Part shown: positions 7,574-14,847 of the stretch, in pieces
Numbering within the stretch: position 1 is the stretch's first letter
How the letters are laid out: each line of letters starts with the position of its first letter
Source: JBEIVB01 sp040374085
GTDB taxonomy: Bacteria; Bacteroidota; Bacteroidia; UBA4408
Assembly: GCA_040374085.1 (NCBI GenBank)
Contig: JBEIVB010000024.1
Coordinates: forward strand, 1-29,169
Direction of reading: 5' to 3'
DNA: 29,169 bases
Program-made: the position numbers and the translations under genes
The notes under the pieces: model-generated
The model's input: only the letters and a program-made list of their open reading frames with translations
Databases searched by the model: none
Told to the model about the DNA's origin: nothing

Positions 7574-7966
7574 ATGCACACACCATCAAACCAAAAACCC
7601 GTATACGAACTTCACCGTGAACATCTGGAATGGATAAACCGGTTGAGCTTCTTTGAGGACGAAATAAAGATCTTGCAGCATAGGCTGGAGGATGTTGCAC
7701 GCGCCAACAATAAAAAAGACATCATGGCCATGGTGGAGCACTTCCAGAATCAACTCTTTGTGCAGCGCAATGAAATTGATGTGTTTAAGCACGACATCAA
7801 ACTTCAGGAAAAAGCCCTAGTGGCCTACATTGAACAGAACCCCCAGGTTGCCGATAAGCGCAAAGCAGAGGATCATGCCGAAAACCGCGAACGCTTTGCT
7901 CGATTCGAAAAACTCTTTTATGAAATGAAGCACGAGCTGATTGACTTTGCAGCAAAAGTGTTATAA
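7574..7966 (+). CDS. Small coiled-coil protein of unknown function
   Basis: The 130-residue protein is highly charged and almost certainly all-helical. Two long segments, about residues 12-50 (LHREHLEWINRLSFFEDEIK) and 60-125, have heptad-like spacing and look like coiled coils. There is no signal peptide, membrane segment or enzyme motif, so it is probably cytoplasmic. I do not recognise a named family, though small proteins of this type occur in Bacteroidota. It stands alone on the + strand, 177 bases after the TSUP gene, and is followed by a strong terminator. It converges with the glycan operon. Confidence 0.78.
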   Translation: MHTPSNQKPVYELHREHLEWINRLSFFEDEIKILQHRLEDVARANNKKDIMAMVEHFQNQLFVQRNEIDVFKHDIKLQEKALVAYIEQNPQVADKRKAEDHAENRERFARFEKLFYEMKHELIDFAAKVL

Positions 7967-8010
7967 CCTACTCGGGTCAAACTGGTTATGCCCCACCAGT
8001 TCCCCGACCA

Positions 8011-8040
8011 AGCAAGAGCCTTCGGGTTCTTGCTTTTTTT
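8011..8040 (+). terminator. Rho-independent terminator after the coiled-coil gene
   Basis: A 10-bp stem (AGCAAGAGCC at 8011-8020 with GGTTCTTGCT at 8025-8034, one G-U pair) closes a TTCG tetraloop and runs into T residues to 8040. The T-tract overlaps the TAA stop (8039-8041) of the convergent glycosyltransferase gene. Read on the - strand the hairpin has no T-tract, so it should act mainly on the + strand. A smaller inverted repeat (AACTGGT at 7980-7986, ACCAGTT at 7995-8001) precedes it. Confidence 0.9.
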
Positions 8041-9346
8041 ATTTCCAAAAATCATCCAAGGCCTGAGCCAACAACCTGGCCTGATGCTCTCGGCTGTATT
8101 GGTTGAGGGTTTCGGCATTGGCCGTGCGACTTACCGTGCCGGTTTTCATAAACTCAAGCAGGGCTTCCTCCAGCATAGGCTCCAACTCCTCCTCTGTATC
8201 GGCGATCATGCCGAGACCGGAGGGAGCAATGATGCTTTCGAGCACCTCGTGATCGGAGGGACAGAGCAAGATGGGCTTGTGGCAACCGAGATAATCGAAC
8301 ACTTTGGTTCCCGGCGATCCTTTTACCGAACCATAGGCAATCATCAGGAGCACGTGTGCCTCGCATTGCAGGCGTATGGCCTCGGTACGCGGCATGCGAT
8401 CGGTTACCTGCACCGCATGTTCGAAACCTAACATGAACGATTCTATTCGCCGCCGTTGCTGCGCATCGTATCCTGTGCCCATAAAAATGGCCTTCATACT
8501 CACCTTGTCTGCATAGCGCTCGGCCAAACGTTTCCATACGGTTAGAAATATTTCCACCTTCTGCATGGGTATCAGCGTACCGTTATACACCACCGTAAAT
8601 GCCGCATTTATGCCGGGCTGGCGGAAAGGGGCAAAATCTTCTTCCACATACCCATTGAACACAACCGCACCTGAACGCTTCACGTGAGCTGCAATGCTGT
8701 TGACATAATGAGGAGAAACCGAAACCAAGCCGGAGGCAGTGGCAAGCCAACGTCGTTCGTTCCTCGTTTCGAGCCAACGGCCCAAATGACCGAGCACAGG
8801 AACGCTGTTAAACCAATGACCCCAGTTGCGAGAGGTCCAATCGTCGCGGTAATCGGCTACCCAAGGCAATCCGGTCTTTCGGTGTATGGCATACCCAAAA
8901 AAGAACATCGTATAAGGGTTTGCCGTAGCCACCATTCCATGCAAATTGGATCGGTTTTGTTTGGCGTAATCCAAGGCAAAACGAAAGAGATTTCGATACG
9001 ATGGTACCCACCAAAACAGGTTTTGCCCAAACATTTCTAACAGGGTCAACATACGTTGAAGCAAGCGCGAAACTCTTCCCTTTCCATGAGTAAACAGCCG
9101 ATCGCGCCAACCCGGAACAAAGGGAACCCGGTAAACTTCATACCCATCGCAAATCTCATGCACAACCCCCAATCCGGCAGCGCGGTGGGCATCGCGCGGC
9201 TCGGCAATGGGCACTTCCCAATTGCGGGTGATCACGATTGGGTAATAACCGAAACGATTCAAATAGCGCGCCCAAGAGTAGGGACGCTGAGAAGCCGTAA
9301 GGTTGCACGGCGGAAAGTAATAGGTAAGCAACAGAATCCGCTTCAT
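8039..9346 (-). CDS. Glycosyltransferase, GT-B fold, GT4-like
   Basis: This 435-residue protein starts MKRILLLTYYFPPCNLTASQ, the N-terminal Rossmann strand and loop of GT4-like enzymes. A middle ADYRDDW segment and a C-terminal domain with VFNGYVEEDF, VVYNGTL and the donor-site region GSPGTKVFDYLGCHKPILL support a retaining nucleotide-sugar glycosyltransferase working at the cytoplasmic face of the membrane. The ATG at 9346 is preferred to the TTG at 9352, which would add only Met-Cys. It is the last gene of the - strand glycan operon, 11 bases after the epimerase gene. Sugar specificity cannot be told. No - strand terminator with a T-tract follows. Confidence 0.85.
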   Translation of the reverse strand: MKRILLLTYYFPPCNLTASQRPYSWARYLNRFGYYPIVITRNWEVPIAEPRDAHRAAGLGVVHEICDGYEVYRVPFVPGWRDRLFTHGKGRVSRLLQRMLTLLEMFGQNLFWWVPSYRNLFRFALDYAKQNRSNLHGMVATANPYTMFFFGYAIHRKTGLPWVADYRDDWTSRNWGHWFNSVPVLGHLGRWLETRNERRWLATASGLVSVSPHYVNSIAAHVKRSGAVVFNGYVEEDFAPFRQPGINAAFTVVYNGTLIPMQKVEIFLTVWKRLAERYADKVSMKAIFMGTGYDAQQRRRIESFMLGFEHAVQVTDRMPRTEAIRLQCEAHVLLMIAYGSVKGSPGTKVFDYLGCHKPILLCPSDHEVLESIIAPSGLGMIADTEEELEPMLEEALLEFMKTGTVSRTANAETLNQYSREHQARLLAQALDDFWK

Positions 9347-9357
9347 GCACAAAGGAT

Positions 9358-10428
9358 CTACAGTGCTTTGACAAGAATGTCGGTAAGATGGCGACTGGCA
9401 TAACCGTCGCCGAGGCAGTTGCTGTGGGCTTGAGGATGGCCAAGCTTTGTTAACGCCTCTACGATGCGCTCCTTATTGGGACCGCATTGTATGTTCCATC
9501 CTTCACGAACGGTTTCTACCCACTCGGTTTGGGTATCGAGCAGTATGCCTTGTACCTTATGAAAATAAGCCTCCTTGGTGACGCCGCCCGAATCGGTTAT
9601 AACAAATGCCGAATGATGTATGAGCGTTTGGGAATCGAAATACCCCATGGGTTGTACGAGATGGATGTGGGGCAGTTCGAGCAAATGCTGCAAGCCCGCT
9701 TGTTCCACCACCTTGCGGGTGCGCGGGTGAATGGGGAAAACGATGGGGACCTGCACGTGCGCCAAAGACTCCAGAATTTCCCGAAGGTTGTCCACCACAT
9801 CGGTATTGGCCGCACGGTGACAGGTCATGAAAGCATATTTGCCGGCAGAAACACCCAAACGGCCAAGCAGACCGTGGTTGCCTTCTATGCGCTCCTTGTG
9901 CTCCACCAACAAATCAATCATAACATCGCCAACGTTGTACACGTGTTGGTGTATCCCCATGGAAAAGAGAATGTCTACGCCGGTTTGGGTAGGACAGAAA
10001 TAAAAATCGCAGAGGATGTCGGTGATGAGCTTGTTGGTTTCTTCCGGAATGGTTTTGTCGAATTCTCTGAGTCCGGCCTCCACGTGTGCAAGCTTGATGC
10101 GGTGTTTAGCGGCCACGATGGAGGCGGCGGCGGTAGAGTTGGTGTCGCCGAAAACGAGTACCAAATCGGGCTTCTCTGCCAACACAATTTCCTCCATGCG
10201 CATCATCATGGTTCCCATCTGCCAACACGGCGGACCCGAACCTACCTCAAGGTTATAATCGGGGTCGGGTATTCCCAGTTCATCGAAAAACGCCTTCGAC
10301 ATTTCATAATCATAATGTTGTCCCGTGTGAACGATGACTTCTTTAAAATGAACCCGCAAGGCTTTGGAAACGGGAGCAAGCTTTATAAACTGTGGGCGGG
10401 CACCCACAACGGTGATGATCTTCTTCAT
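9358..10428 (-). CDS. UDP-N-acetylglucosamine 2-epimerase family (non-hydrolysing, WecB/WbpI-like)
   Basis: This 356-residue protein has the family's full length. It interconverts C2 epimers of a UDP-2-acetamido sugar, giving for example UDP-ManNAc, or the mannuronate form in the WbpI branch. Motifs are VVGARPQFIK (7-16), VHTGQHYD (33-40), FGDTNS (93-98, Asp95), HVEAGLREFDKTIPEE (115-130, Glu117 and the PEE pair), CHRAANTD (203-210, His204) and TDSGGVTKEA; these cover the catalytic Asp, Glu and His positions known from E. coli WecB. The opening and the HRA.NTD motif look closer to WbpI than to WecB. Residues 63-71 read GSGPPCWQM, where relatives usually have a His-containing loop. It overlaps the WbqC-like gene by four bases. 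Confidence 0.88.
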   Translation of the reverse strand: MKKIITVVGARPQFIKLAPVSKALRVHFKEVIVHTGQHYDYEMSKAFFDELGIPDPDYNLEVGSGPPCWQMGTMMMRMEEIVLAEKPDLVLVFGDTNSTAAASIVAAKHRIKLAHVEAGLREFDKTIPEETNKLITDILCDFYFCPTQTGVDILFSMGIHQHVYNVGDVMIDLLVEHKERIEGNHGLLGRLGVSAGKYAFMTCHRAANTDVVDNLREILESLAHVQVPIVFPIHPRTRKVVEQAGLQHLLELPHIHLVQPMGYFDSQTLIHHSAFVITDSGGVTKEAYFHKVQGILLDTQTEWVETVREGWNIQCGPNKERIVEALTKLGHPQAHSNCLGDGYASRHLTDILVKAL

Positions 10429-11132
10429 TGGGTTTGCGCGGCAAACAGGTTCCGGGTTTCTTCAAACCCAAGGTTAAAAAAAGCGTCTAGGAGACTGAGA
10501 TTGGGGATAAAAGGGCCGTTTACCTGATCATAAACGGGATGGGTAAAATCTGAATACTCAAGCTCGATACCGAGCGCATCAAATACGGCTTCATCGTTGT
10601 ACTTGCGCGCACCTGAACCCGATAGGTATCGGACTCCACCAAAATAGCGGCAAATGGAGGCATTGCGGTCGTTTCGGGTTCCCCACGTTCCGTCGTCGTG
10701 GTCAGAGGCTACCTCCAGGCGTGTATTCAAGGCAAGTTTGCTCACCATCCAACGGATGAGGGCAATGTTAAGCTCGGCTAAATTGGTGTATTGCGGTTTC
10801 AGCAGCGGCTCCAGCTCGGCAAACACAGGCTTAAAAAAAGGAGCCCGGGCATAGGCATCGCGCATCTGATTGAGGTGCTTGTGGTGCCATTTGGTTTGGT
10901 ATTCCAACCCCAACTCACGATAGGTTTGAAAGGCGCCTTGCGATTTCTTCACCGAAACCGACAGCATAACAGCCTCGCCATTTTTGCCTTTTATTTGGTT
11001 ACGGGCAGCGGGACTTTCTTTCGGAAACTGAACGTTATCCAGCAGAACAAACACATCGCTTTTCGCCATCTTGTAAAAATACCCCATCCACGGTATGTAG
11101 TTGGGTTGATGGATGGCCACCGTTACTCCCAT
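10425..11132 (-). CDS. WbqC-like family protein
   Basis: This 235-residue protein starts MGVTVAIHQPNYIPWMGYFY, a strong match to the WbqC-like family, whose members begin with a conserved (I/V)xQPxYxPWxGYF motif. DVFVLLDNVQFPK follows near 31-43, with the conserved Asp-Asn. Later family features include RNQIKG, KWHHKHLNQ and YLSGSGARKYND. The biochemical function is not firmly known; the gene is found in O-antigen and capsule loci beside aminosugar-modifying enzymes. The ATG at 11132 overlaps the end of the GNAT gene by 10 bases; a longer frame to 11219 would add residues inside the GNAT gene that do not fit the family. Confidence 0.88.
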   Translation of the reverse strand: MGVTVAIHQPNYIPWMGYFYKMAKSDVFVLLDNVQFPKESPAARNQIKGKNGEAVMLSVSVKKSQGAFQTYRELGLEYQTKWHHKHLNQMRDAYARAPFFKPVFAELEPLLKPQYTNLAELNIALIRWMVSKLALNTRLEVASDHDDGTWGTRNDRNASICRYFGGVRYLSGSGARKYNDEAVFDALGIELEYSDFTHPVYDQVNGPFIPNLSLLDAFFNLGFEETRNLFAAQTQ

Positions 11133-11668
11133 AATGTAGAATAATTGATTGAGTCGTATTCCGACTTCAACAGGCTCATGAAAAGCAGGGAATGGTATGT
11201 TCCGTGGGCGAAAATGCACTCTCGCTTGAGGCCATCGCGGCGGAAACCGAGTTTCTCGAAAAAGCGTATGCCCCGCAGGTTGCGTTCAAAAATGGTGAGG
11301 TATACCATGTGAAAATTAAACTCTTCGAAAAGAAAACGCAGCCCCAAATGCAAGGCCTCTTTGCCGTGCGGTTTTCCCCAATAAGAAGGCTCTCCTATTG
11401 TGAGTCCAATCTCGGCGTTCTTGTTCAGATGGTCTATTGCCATGATGCCCAACATACCTATCGGGTTCTGGGTAGCGGCATCCAGCACCATTAGTTTTTT
11501 CTTATTGGCACCGTTCATCTGTGCCGCCAGCCATTGCTTTTGCTCTGCCGGAGAGTTGGGCAAGCGGGGCGAGAAAAACTCGGTTACCACCGGATCGAAA
11601 TTCCATTTGGTGAGCACATCGAGGTCAGATTCCTGAAGTGCGCGCAGGTTTACCCGTTTTCCGTTCAT
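11123..11668 (-). CDS. GNAT-family N-acetyltransferase (RimJ/RimL-like)
   Basis: The 181-residue protein has the standard length for this group. It starts MNGKRVNLRALQESDLDVL, typical of RimJ/RimL-type GNATs. Further on are AEIGLTIGEPSYWGKPHGKEA (near 85-105), with the acetyl-CoA loop WGKPHGKEA, and the final GNAT motif NLRGIRFFEKLGFRRDG. GNATs transfer an acyl group from acyl-CoA to an amine. In this operon the likely acceptor is an amino sugar nucleotide rather than a ribosomal protein, by context only. The ATG at 11668 lies two bases after the PIG-L stop codon and is preferred to the TTG at 11674. It overlaps the WbqC-like gene by 10 bases. Confidence 0.88.
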   Translation of the reverse strand: MNGKRVNLRALQESDLDVLTKWNFDPVVTEFFSPRLPNSPAEQKQWLAAQMNGANKKKLMVLDAATQNPIGMLGIMAIDHLNKNAEIGLTIGEPSYWGKPHGKEALHLGLRFLFEEFNFHMVYLTIFERNLRGIRFFEKLGFRRDGLKRECIFAHGTYHSLLFMSLLKSEYDSINYSTLWE

Positions 11669-11670
11669 AA

Positions 11671-12309
11671 TCAATTGTGTATGATGCGCAAAAGTTCGAA
11701 GGCCTCGGCGTATTGAGCCGCAATCTGGGCTCCCCGCACACGGGCAAGGCCTTTGATGAACTCATCGTCTACATAAGTGCGAAACTTCTGGGTTTCGTAG
11801 TAGTCCATGGCCCTACACTTTTTCTCAACGTGCTCGGCCTGCAGCTTTACAAAGGCTGTAGTGGTAAACTGCACGGTATCCCAGGGCAGATCGTAACCGT
11901 AGCAGGTAAAGTGCTTGAATGCCCGCAGCCCTTCGTGGTGAATGGTTTGGTGATCTTGATGCAAGGCAGAAGAGCAGGGCATAAACACCGCATCGGGCTT
12001 AATGGCCCCACGGAGTTTTACCATTTCTTCTAATATATCTTGGCGGAAGCTGTTGAACTTACGCACCGGAAATTTAAACAGAATGAGGCGTTCAGGGGCA
12101 ATGCCCAATGAGGCCGTTGCCTTACGCACCTCTTTCTCCAAAGCATCTTTGGGAAACCCTTCGGGTACCGACTCCTCGCAAATGGAAAAGGCCACATACC
12201 ACACTTCTTTTTGTTGGGCCACTAAGCGGGCAATGGTACCTCCACAACCCAGTTCACCATCGTCGGTGTGGGGAGCAAGAATGAGGATGCGGTTTGCTGA
12301 ATCAATCAT
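11671..12309 (-). CDS. PIG-L family zinc-dependent deacetylase
   Basis: This 212-residue protein belongs to the LmbE/PIG-L fold. Family members remove the N-acetyl group from GlcNAc-containing substrates. The zinc and catalytic motif APHTDDGELGCGGTI (12-26) contains His14, Asp16 and Asp17; the second metal motif HQDHQ (117-121) supplies His120. Bacillithiol BshB belongs to the same superfamily, but the motif here differs and the gene lies among glycan genes, so a sugar-nucleotide or lipid-linked sugar substrate is more likely. It overlaps the upstream glycosyltransferase by eight bases and is followed two bases later by the GNAT gene, suggesting a coupled deacetylation and re-acylation step. 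Confidence 0.88.
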   Translation of the reverse strand: MIDSANRILILAPHTDDGELGCGGTIARLVAQQKEVWYVAFSICEESVPEGFPKDALEKEVRKATASLGIAPERLILFKFPVRKFNSFRQDILEEMVKLRGAIKPDAVFMPCSSALHQDHQTIHHEGLRAFKHFTCYGYDLPWDTVQFTTTAFVKLQAEHVEKKCRAMDYYETQKFRTYVDDEFIKGLARVRGAQIAAQYAEAFELLRIIHN

Positions 12310-13585
12310 GGTAGGAAGTAAAAAAATCGTTCAGAGATTGGCGATAGTTTTGCTCGGCATCAAATCGGTCGGCCCAGGTTTGGTATGCTGCCTCGCGCAA
12401 CTCGGCAACTTCTCTTTGGTTCAATGCTAAGAAAAATTCCAATGCGGCGGCTATTTCAGTTGGGGTTGGCTCGCCCGACAGCAGCCAGCCGTTGCGTCCG
12501 TGATCCACCAGCTCGGGTATTCCGCCAATTGCTGGAGCCAGCACCGGCAAACCCCTTGCGAAGGCCTCCATCATGGAAACGGGCAACCCTTCCGTTTCCG
12601 AAGTGTTCACCAGCAAATCAAGATCGGTGGAGTCGAGGAGTTGTGCAACCTCCGCCTTACTCAGATGGCCCATCCAGCGAATGGTGACGTTCGGACAGGC
12701 CGCTTGCATCTTGCCAGCAAGGTCCCGAAGCTCCGTATAGCTGGCATTTCCATCTCCTACATGGGTCCATTCTATTGACAGATGAGCAGGCAATAAAGCC
12801 AAGGCATCCACAAGCCGCTCCAAACGCTTAACCTTGCTCACAAAGGAGAGGGTAAGGAGTCGGAGTACCCCGGGCTTGGGCACCACAGAACGGCGCACAC
12901 CCGACCAAACTCCCAGATGACGCACACGAAAGCGATTGGAATCCAAGGGCCCCAAACGCTGATTCAAGTAGCGTTTGCCATGTTCAGAAATAAACAGCCC
13001 CTGATCGATGCTGCGAAACAGGTATTTGCGAAAAGGAAGGTATCCGTATGAGTTGCGCTCGAAATACACATCCCAGGCATGCAAACGCGTAGAGACGGTG
13101 AGAAAAGGATAACGCTTCCTCAACCAACAGAGGCTCAGCAGATACTCGGTGCACCAGTACGAAACCAAGGCTGTACCCGGTACCAAAAACCCGCGTTCGC
13201 CTAGAGATTTTTCCAACAAGCGGAAACATTTTCGAGCGCGTGCATAGCTGCTTAGGAGAGTTTTGAGGGTAAGCAGGCTCCACCCTGCTTTTGTGTAGGC
13301 CCGAAAAACGGCCAACTCCTCCCACACCATTGGATGCAATAGGCCCAACCAGGCACTCATCTTCTCTCTCGGGGTTAGTTCGCTGTTGAGCAACAAAACC
13401 GATGCATTATCGGGTAGGTGGTTGGCCGCTTCCTGCCCCTGTCTGCCGGCAGATTCGGGCAAAACCACCAAAACTTGGTCCACATAAGGGCCCACCACTT
13501 TCAACTCATCCTCCAAATAGGGCTCGCCCCCACCGTAAGGATACGAAAAGGTCAAGTAGATGATTCGAGATGGCTTGGGTATCAA
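12302..13585 (-). CDS. Glycosyltransferase family 4 protein
   Basis: This 427-residue GT-B enzyme has a divergent N-terminal domain beginning near residue 8 with IIYLTFSYPYGGGEPYLEDE and a clear group-1 C-terminal domain. That domain holds LSFVSKVKRLERLVDALALL (247-266), GDGNASYTEL, and the donor-binding motif SETEGLPVSMMEAFARGLPV (329-348), containing Glu332 and Glu340 of the E-x7-E signature. It should transfer a sugar to a lipid-linked or glycan acceptor at the inner membrane. The frame opens with TTG at 13585 (TTG ATA CCC), with an in-frame stop two codons upstream and no nearby ATG, so the TTG start is inferred. It overlaps the PIG-L gene by eight bases. Confidence 0.88.
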   Translation of the reverse strand: MIPKPSRIIYLTFSYPYGGGEPYLEDELKVVGPYVDQVLVVLPESAGRQGQEAANHLPDNASVLLLNSELTPREKMSAWLGLLHPMVWEELAVFRAYTKAGWSLLTLKTLLSSYARARKCFRLLEKSLGERGFLVPGTALVSYWCTEYLLSLCWLRKRYPFLTVSTRLHAWDVYFERNSYGYLPFRKYLFRSIDQGLFISEHGKRYLNQRLGPLDSNRFRVRHLGVWSGVRRSVVPKPGVLRLLTLSFVSKVKRLERLVDALALLPAHLSIEWTHVGDGNASYTELRDLAGKMQAACPNVTIRWMGHLSKAEVAQLLDSTDLDLLVNTSETEGLPVSMMEAFARGLPVLAPAIGGIPELVDHGRNGWLLSGEPTPTEIAAALEFFLALNQREVAELREAAYQTWADRFDAEQNYRQSLNDFFTSYHD

Positions 13586-13636
13586 CGTTTAGGGGTGATG
13601 AAAAACGCCAAAAAAAACAATAAAAAAGTATTGGGC

Positions 13637-13664
13637 ACGGTATACACAATTTACATTATACCGT
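13637..13664 (-). terminator. Weak hairpin at the 3' end of the ABC permease gene
   Basis: ACGGTATA (13637-13644) and TATACCGT (13657-13664) form a perfect 8-bp AT-rich stem with a 12-base loop that includes the permease stop codon. On the - strand it is followed, after about ten bases, by T-rich sequence. This could attenuate or partly end the transcript before the glycosyltransferase gene. It is weaker than the other terminators here. Confidence 0.4.
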
Positions 13665-14510
13665 ATCGGAAAAACTCTTCTCAACCCGATTGAAAATCAA
13701 AACTCCAAAAGCCAAAACAAAAGCAGCTACCAATGCTGCATAGCCAAGCCCCATCCAATTCCAACTGCCCACACCCAAAAAGACATATTTAAACGCTTCA
13801 ATAACCGGACTCATAGGATTGAGGTTGATCCAAAATCGAAAAGCAGGAGGAACAAACCCCATGGAGTATATAACCGGCGTACCATAAAACAACAACTGCA
13901 CACCAAAGGTGACCACGTATCGGAGGTCGCGGTACTTTGTAGTTAAACTGGAAATTAAGATGCCCAAACCAAGACCCAGTGAAGACATAATGAGCACCAG
14001 CAGGGGAAGAAGCATCAGTTGAGGTTGAACGATAAAATGGAATTTTCCCTGCCAGGCAAAAAAGCCCATGAAGCAAATGAGGAAAAGTATTTGAATGAAA
14101 AAACTAATTAGGTTGCTCAGAACAATTGAAATGGGAACCACCAAACGAGGAAAATAGACCTTGCCAAACAATGCCGCATTGTTTACAAAGGTGTTGGATG
14201 ATTTATTCAAACAATCGGCAAAATAATTCCATGCAGCCAATCCGCCCATGTAATAAAGCATGGGAGGTAAACCCTCGGTAGGAATGCCTGCCAATCTACC
14301 AAATACCAAACTGTACATGATGATGGTAAGCAGTGGTTGGAATACAAACCACAGTGGCCCCAAAATGGTTTGTTTGTAAATCGCCACAAAGTCTCGCTTT
14401 ACGAACAAAACAACCAGGTCGCGGTACCGCCATATATCACCTAAACCCAATTGAAACCAGCCCGGGTTGGGCTTAATGATTAGGGTCCATGCGTTCTTTT
14501 GATTTTCCAT
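13656..14510 (-). CDS. ABC-2 type polysaccharide export permease (Wzm-like)
   Basis: The 284-residue membrane protein belongs to the ABC-2 permease family that exports O-antigen, capsule or teichoic-acid chains. Visible are the N-terminal amphipathic DIWRYRDLVVLFVKRDFVAI and the family motif YKQTILGPLWFVFQPLL (45-61), about six membrane segments, and the C-terminal NPMSPVIEAFKYVFLG motif. It needs a cognate ATP-binding subunit (Wzt/TagH-like), which is not next to it or elsewhere in the window. The ATG at 14510 gives MENQKNAWTLIIKP, a typical start; an in-frame ATG at 14543 would add MSVFFSFLRVA and include a T9 tract. It is the first gene of the - strand operon; 70 bases separate it from the next gene. 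Confidence 0.88.
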   Translation of the reverse strand: MENQKNAWTLIIKPNPGWFQLGLGDIWRYRDLVVLFVKRDFVAIYKQTILGPLWFVFQPLLTIIMYSLVFGRLAGIPTEGLPPMLYYMGGLAAWNYFADCLNKSSNTFVNNAALFGKVYFPRLVVPISIVLSNLISFFIQILFLICFMGFFAWQGKFHFIVQPQLMLLPLLVLIMSSLGLGLGILISSLTTKYRDLRYVVTFGVQLLFYGTPVIYSMGFVPPAFRFWINLNPMSPVIEAFKYVFLGVGSWNWMGLGYAALVAAFVLAFGVLIFNRVEKSFSDTV

Positions 14511-14793
14511 TGCGACACGAAGAAACGAAAAAAAAACGCTCATCAGGCGTCTCCAAATGGGCGGCAAAAAAGCAAGGCCATTCCTTCATTTTTCTTCTAA
14601 CAAGTTACGCCTAATAATCTCAATTCCAACAATTTATACACATTGGATGGATTGAGTTTTCCTATATGATTTGAAAAAGAAACACGGTGTTAAATCGATT
14701 TGTTTCTACCCTAAAGCCACGCAAAAAGATGGGAAGCCACCACGGCCGTGAACCTACATTTCGATGGAAGTTGAGCAGCTGGAAATTTGGGGC
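14511..14793. other. Gene-free region upstream of the glycan operon
   Basis: No convincing coding sequence or RNA gene is seen. The promoter of the - strand glycan operon should lie here, but no exact TAnnTTTG occurs on that strand; the nearest approximation is TATAAATTG around 14632-14640. Visible structures are two 10-bp palindromes (AAATCGATTT at 14692-14701, CACGGCCGTG at 14741-14750), a loose inverted repeat AACACGGTGTT near 14682 and an A9 tract at 14528-14536. No flanking inverted repeats of the kind used for promoter inversion were found. Confidence 0.5.
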
Positions 14794-14824
14794 AAAAAAA
14801 ATCCAGAAGCTGTTGCTTCTGGAT
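14794..14824 (-). terminator. Rho-independent terminator after the GH25 gene
   Basis: A perfect 10-bp stem (ATCCAGAAGC at 14801-14810, GCTTCTGGAT at 14815-14824) with a 4-base loop is followed on the - strand by seven more T residues. It lies 23 bases after the GH25 stop codon. Confidence 0.93.
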
Positions 14825-14847
14825 GTATGGGTTTGGCTAACTTTTGC

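Noticed and set aside
9487..10527. Long + strand reading frame (346 codons) across the epimerase gene
   Set aside because: The - strand frame encodes all expected epimerase motifs; the + strand product has no recognisable domain.
11671..12309. PIG-L deacetylase as the bacillithiol enzyme BshB, given bshC at the left edge
   Set aside because: The HxDD motif context differs from BshB and the gene is embedded in a glycan operon 11 kb away with no bshA nearby.
14741..14750. CACGGCCGTG palindrome as a defined operator
   Set aside because: A single 10-bp palindrome in a gene-free region is not enough evidence to name a regulator.
14511..14793. Invertible promoter of the capsule-switch type
   Set aside because: No long inverted repeats flank the region; only a 6-bp match (AGGCGT near 14545, ACGCCT near 14607) was found, compatible with chance.
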